Assembly: GCA_050013795.1 (NCBI GenBank)
Contig: JBEKEO010000123.1
Location: 1 to 9,015 of the forward strand
Length of the DNA stretch: 9,015 nt
Source of the DNA: CAWHOW01 sp050013795
GTDB taxonomy: Bacteria > Bacteroidota > Bacteroidia > Bacteroidales > CG2-30-32-10
Reading direction: 5' to 3'
This document shows, one piece after another, positions 6,677-9,015 of the stretch. The notes under the pieces are model-generated. The model ran no database searches and was not told the origin of the DNA. It was given only the letters and a program-made list of their open reading frames with translations. The position numbers and the translations under genes are program-made. Positions within the stretch are counted from its first letter, which is position 1, and every line of letters starts with the position of its first letter.

Positions 6677-7627
6677 TTATTTTTTATTCCCTTCCCTGAA
6701 AAGGAATTGTTTTTCTTCAGGCGTTAAGCTGTCGTAACCGCGTTTGGATATCTTGTCGAGTATGGCATCCATTTTCTTTTGCTTTTCGGCACGTTCGGCA
6801 TTGTATTCATCATCGCTTAGCGGTCGTCCCTTCCCGTACTCAACGTGCATGTTTGATTTCTTTTTGAAAAGGTTACCAAATATATTGATATTCTTAATTC
6901 TTTTCTGCCAGTACATTATCATTATGAAGCCAAACAGCATGCCTCCAAGATGAGCGAAATGAGCAACGTCATCGCCGGGATTATTTGAAAAACCGGAATA
7001 CAATTCCAACGCTCCGTAAGCAATGACCAGCCATTTTGCCTTCATGGGGATAGCAAAATAGATGTAAATGATAGAATTCGGGAACATCATTCCAAAGGCA
7101 AGCAGTATGCCGAAAACAGCGCCCGATGCCCCAATGGTGGATGCATTATAAAGCAGATTAAGCTTGCCCATCGATGGGTCCATGAAATTCTGATTTTGTT
7201 GCAAGTAGTTTAATCCATCTGATAAAACAATGTTTATCTGCCCCTGTGTCATTTGAGCTTCAACATTGGATATCTGAATATACTGAACAAGCATTTGAAT
7301 AAGAATAGCACCTACGCCTGTAACCATATAATAGGTAAGAAATCTTTTCGGTCCCCAGTAGTTCTCGATGGCGCTGCCAAACATCCAAAGCGCAAACATA
7401 TTGAAGAAAATATGCATCAGACTGCCATGCATGAACATATAGGTAATTATCTGGTATGGCTCGAATAATTTGGAGCCGAAGTAATGCATACCCAAAATAT
7501 TGGTTAGGTCTCTATGTATAGAAGACTGTAATGCAATAGTAGCAAGGTAAAACAAACCATTTATAATAAGTAAGTTCTTAACAACGGGGGGCAATATCCT
7601 GAATCCTGTAGGCCTGAACTGTTCCAT
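6677..7627 (-). CDS. Rhomboid family intramembrane serine protease
   Basis: Rhomboids cleave membrane-protein substrates inside the bilayer with a Ser-His dyad. The 316-residue protein has about six transmembrane segments. GASG (166-169) supplies nucleophile S168, and AHLGGMLFG supplies H226. H67, H72 and N76 (HGSLMHIFFNM) match the spacing of the GlpG oxyanion-site residues H145, H150 and N154. A polar Gln/Asn-rich loop of about 45 residues (119-163) precedes the catalytic helix. After the last membrane segment, a basic stretch leads to a C-terminal tail (about 286-311) containing LDKISKRGYDSLTPEEKQFL, a short motif I recall as common at the end of Bacteroidota rhomboids. The dyad is intact, so activity is expected; the substrate is unknown. 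It follows the GIY-YIG gene by 22 nt. Confidence 0.95.
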   Translation of the reverse strand: MEQFRPTGFRILPPVVKNLLIINGLFYLATIALQSSIHRDLTNILGMHYFGSKLFEPYQIITYMFMHGSLMHIFFNMFALWMFGSAIENYWGPKRFLTYYMVTGVGAILIQMLVQYIQISNVEAQMTQGQINIVLSDGLNYLQQNQNFMDPSMGKLNLLYNASTIGASGAVFGILLAFGMMFPNSIIYIYFAIPMKAKWLVIAYGALELYSGFSNNPGDDVAHFAHLGGMLFGFIMIMYWQKRIKNINIFGNLFKKKSNMHVEYGKGRPLSDDEYNAERAEKQKKMDAILDKISKRGYDSLTPEEKQFLFREGNKK

Positions 7628-7649
7628 ATTTACTTTTTCTTAATATTGA

Positions 7650-8015
7650 TTAAATTATATTGTGTGTCCTTATATTGTACCCTTTATCATCATAAGGTTG
7701 AAGTTTCTCAAGATACAATTCTTCAAGTGCTTTGATTTCCTTCGCATAATCGCGGGGTTTGTCATTCGATTCCTCAATAATATTAAGTATCTCGTAAACA
7801 AAATTATCTGCACCGTACTCTTTCCATTCTTTCTGTAGGGTTTCATTCCCGTGCATACCTGCATTTAACTGGAATTTATGTGAATTCCATTCGTTATCAA
7901 GCTGAAGGTTCCTGCCTATAAGTATTTTGTTGTTTGCAATATTCCTTATCTGGAAAACACCCATCCTGAATTTCATTTGCTTGTATTCAGCTTTCATTTC
8001 TTTATGTGTCTTCAT
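7650..8015 (-). CDS. Small GIY-YIG-like protein with altered signature
   Basis: A 121-residue protein whose layout follows the GIY-YIG nuclease fold: GVFQIRN (19-25) in place of GIY, then KILIG (30-34) in place of YIG. After these come a helix with HKFQLN, the LQKEWKEYG stretch (60-68) and NFVYEILN (71-78), as in stand-alone GIY-YIG proteins. The GIY tyrosine is Phe21 and the YIG tyrosine is Leu32. In characterised enzymes both tyrosines take part in catalysis, so activity is uncertain. R35, E63 and E75 might be functional, but I cannot align them with confidence. It lies between mutL (36 nt upstream) and rhomboid (22 nt downstream), within the putative repair operon. A DNA-structure-binding or nuclease role is an inference from fold only. 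Confidence 0.72.
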   Translation of the reverse strand: MKTHKEMKAEYKQMKFRMGVFQIRNIANNKILIGRNLQLDNEWNSHKFQLNAGMHGNETLQKEWKEYGADNFVYEILNIIEESNDKPRDYAKEIKALEELYLEKLQPYDDKGYNIRTHNII

Positions 8016-8051
8016 ATATTTCTGTCTATAATTGTGCAGATTTATTGCAAT

Positions 8052-9015
8052 TTATTTAAATCTTTTATCAAGTTCTTCAAGTGATAAAATAAACATAGTT
8101 GATTTACCATCAACAGATACAAACGGCGCTTTACAGGCAAAAAGCTGGTCAACCAGCGAACTCATCTCTTCCTGCTGCAGAACCTTTCCACGTTTTACCG
8201 ACATGTTCTTTGATAATGTTTTTGCGATAATCGTATTCCTGTTCTGACTTACCATGCTTTTGCTTTGCTTATAACTTTCAAGCAAACCTTCAAGCGTATT
8301 TTTAATATTGCTTTCGGGAAGATCGGCAGGAATACCGTTAACCACAAAAGCCCCCTGCCCGAATTCATCAATATCGAAACCGAGAATTTTTATATCGTTT
8401 GCTATTTCTTTTATCAATGCGATATCCGTTGATGAGAATTCAACTACCTGCGGAAACAACTGCCGTTGCTGCGGGTGTGATTCCCTTTTCTCAAGCAGTT
8501 CACAAAATTGCTCAAATAAAATACGTTCATGTGCCAGTTGCTGGTCAAGCATCATAACACCTGATTTAACCTGTGTTACAATATAGGAAGCATGCAACTG
8601 CATATATTGTTTTGCTGTATTTTGTAATACCTCTTTTGTATCCCAGTCAGGGTGGATTATCTGCTGAGTTGCTTGTTCCTGCTGAGTCAAATTCGGTAGT
8701 TCCATCTGGTTGTCAGCATGGCGTGGATAAAGCTTTTCCCAATTATCGCGATTGGATTTATTGACCAATGATTGAGGAGGGACAAATGAATCTTTCTTTC
8801 CTTTATTTTCAAAAGGATTGTAGCCAGGATTTATCTTTATAGTCGGCGGCTTTATGGTTTCTCCGTTTTTTAAAGGAGGAACATCAAAACAATTTTCCGG
8901 GTTGAAATCAATACTTGGCGTAATGCTGAATTTCCCAAGCGATTGCTTTACTGCCGATTTCATTATAGCATACATGCTCTTATCATCCTGGAATTTTATT
9001 TCGGTTTTGGTTGGA
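8052..9015 (-). CDS. mutL: DNA mismatch repair protein MutL, C-terminal part (5' end outside window)
   Basis: MutL couples mismatch recognition by MutS to downstream repair. The frame has no stop up to the window edge: 13 further codons precede the Met at 8975 and read PTKTEIKFQDDKS, the end of the conserved MutL N-terminal domain (HPTKTEIRF-type motif). So 8975 is not the start, and the ATPase domain lies beyond 9015. Numbered from that Met, a Pro/Gln-rich linker (about 17-115) leads to the dimerisation domain. This contains MLDQQLAHERILFEQF (142-157), corresponding to the family's DQHAAHERI segment, GQGAFVVNGIPADL (206-219) and SVKRGKVLQQEEMSSLVDQLFAC (259-281). The endonuclease signature is altered: DQHA is DQQL, and the CPHGRP motif is replaced by SVDGKS. 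It would be the first visible gene of the operon leading to uvrB. Confidence 0.93.
   Translation of the reverse strand, partial: PTKTEIKFQDDKSMYAIMKSAVKQSLGKFSITPSIDFNPENCFDVPPLKNGETIKPPTIKINPGYNPFENKGKKDSFVPPQSLVNKSNRDNWEKLYPRHADNQMELPNLTQQEQATQQIIHPDWDTKEVLQNTAKQYMQLHASYIVTQVKSGVMMLDQQLAHERILFEQFCELLEKRESHPQQRQLFPQVVEFSSTDIALIKEIANDIKILGFDIDEFGQGAFVVNGIPADLPESNIKNTLEGLLESYKQSKSMVSQNRNTIIAKTLSKNMSVKRGKVLQQEEMSSLVDQLFACKAPFVSVDGKSTMFILSLEELDKRFK

Noticed and set aside
8308..8586. Plus-strand Cys/Ser-rich open frame of 92 codons
   Set aside because: It is the antisense of the MutL C-terminal domain; the cysteines come from reversed codons of the real gene.
8052..8975. A complete 307-residue hypothetical gene starting at the Met at 8975
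   Set aside because: The frame stays open to the window edge and the upstream codons read PTKTEIKFQDDKS, a conserved MutL segment, so this is an internal Met of a larger gene.

Overview
The window looks like a piece of chromosome from a member of the Bacteroidota. It is AT-rich, most genes have no recognisable Shine-Dalgarno sequence, and several gene starts are preceded by matches to the Bacteroidota -7 promoter element TAnnTTTG. UvrB carries the variant helicase motif SLTQTAGRAARN. The order mutL, rhomboid, endonuclease/exonuclease/phosphatase (EEP) protein also fits that phylum. No species can be named from the sequence alone. A hydrogenase-maturation cassette suggests hydrogen metabolism and probably an anaerobic or facultative life style (inference).

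Layout: (1) 57-1001, minus: a tRNA-dihydrouridine synthase. (2) 1002-1134: a divergent intergenic region with one -7 promoter match facing each way. (3) 1135-3426, plus: hypE, hypA, hypB, for [NiFe]-hydrogenase maturation. HypE makes the active-site cyanide ligand; HypA and HypB deliver nickel. HypB has an unusually dense histidine-rich region. No hypC, hypD, hypF or hydrogenase structural gene is present, so these must lie elsewhere if the pathway is complete. (4) 3434-9015, minus, transcribed right to left: mutL (5' end outside the window), a small GIY-YIG-fold protein, a rhomboid protease, a membrane-anchored EEP-family protein, and uvrB. Gaps are 36, 22, 39 and 0 nt, so this reads as one operon combining mismatch repair, nucleotide-excision repair, a possible nuclease and two membrane proteins. 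The hyp and uvrB blocks converge with only 7 nt between stop codons.

The points most worth a second look are: a short palindromic, repeat-like DNA element inserted in frame in the EEP gene (residues LPAGKAG); the small GIY-YIG protein whose two signature tyrosines are replaced; a MutL C-terminal domain lacking the usual endonuclease metal-binding residues; and the HypB histidine-rich region. I saw no tRNA, rRNA, CRISPR array, insertion sequence or convincing rho-independent terminator. No gene-free stretch exceeds 300 bases. I found no strong evidence of a wholly new biological system.
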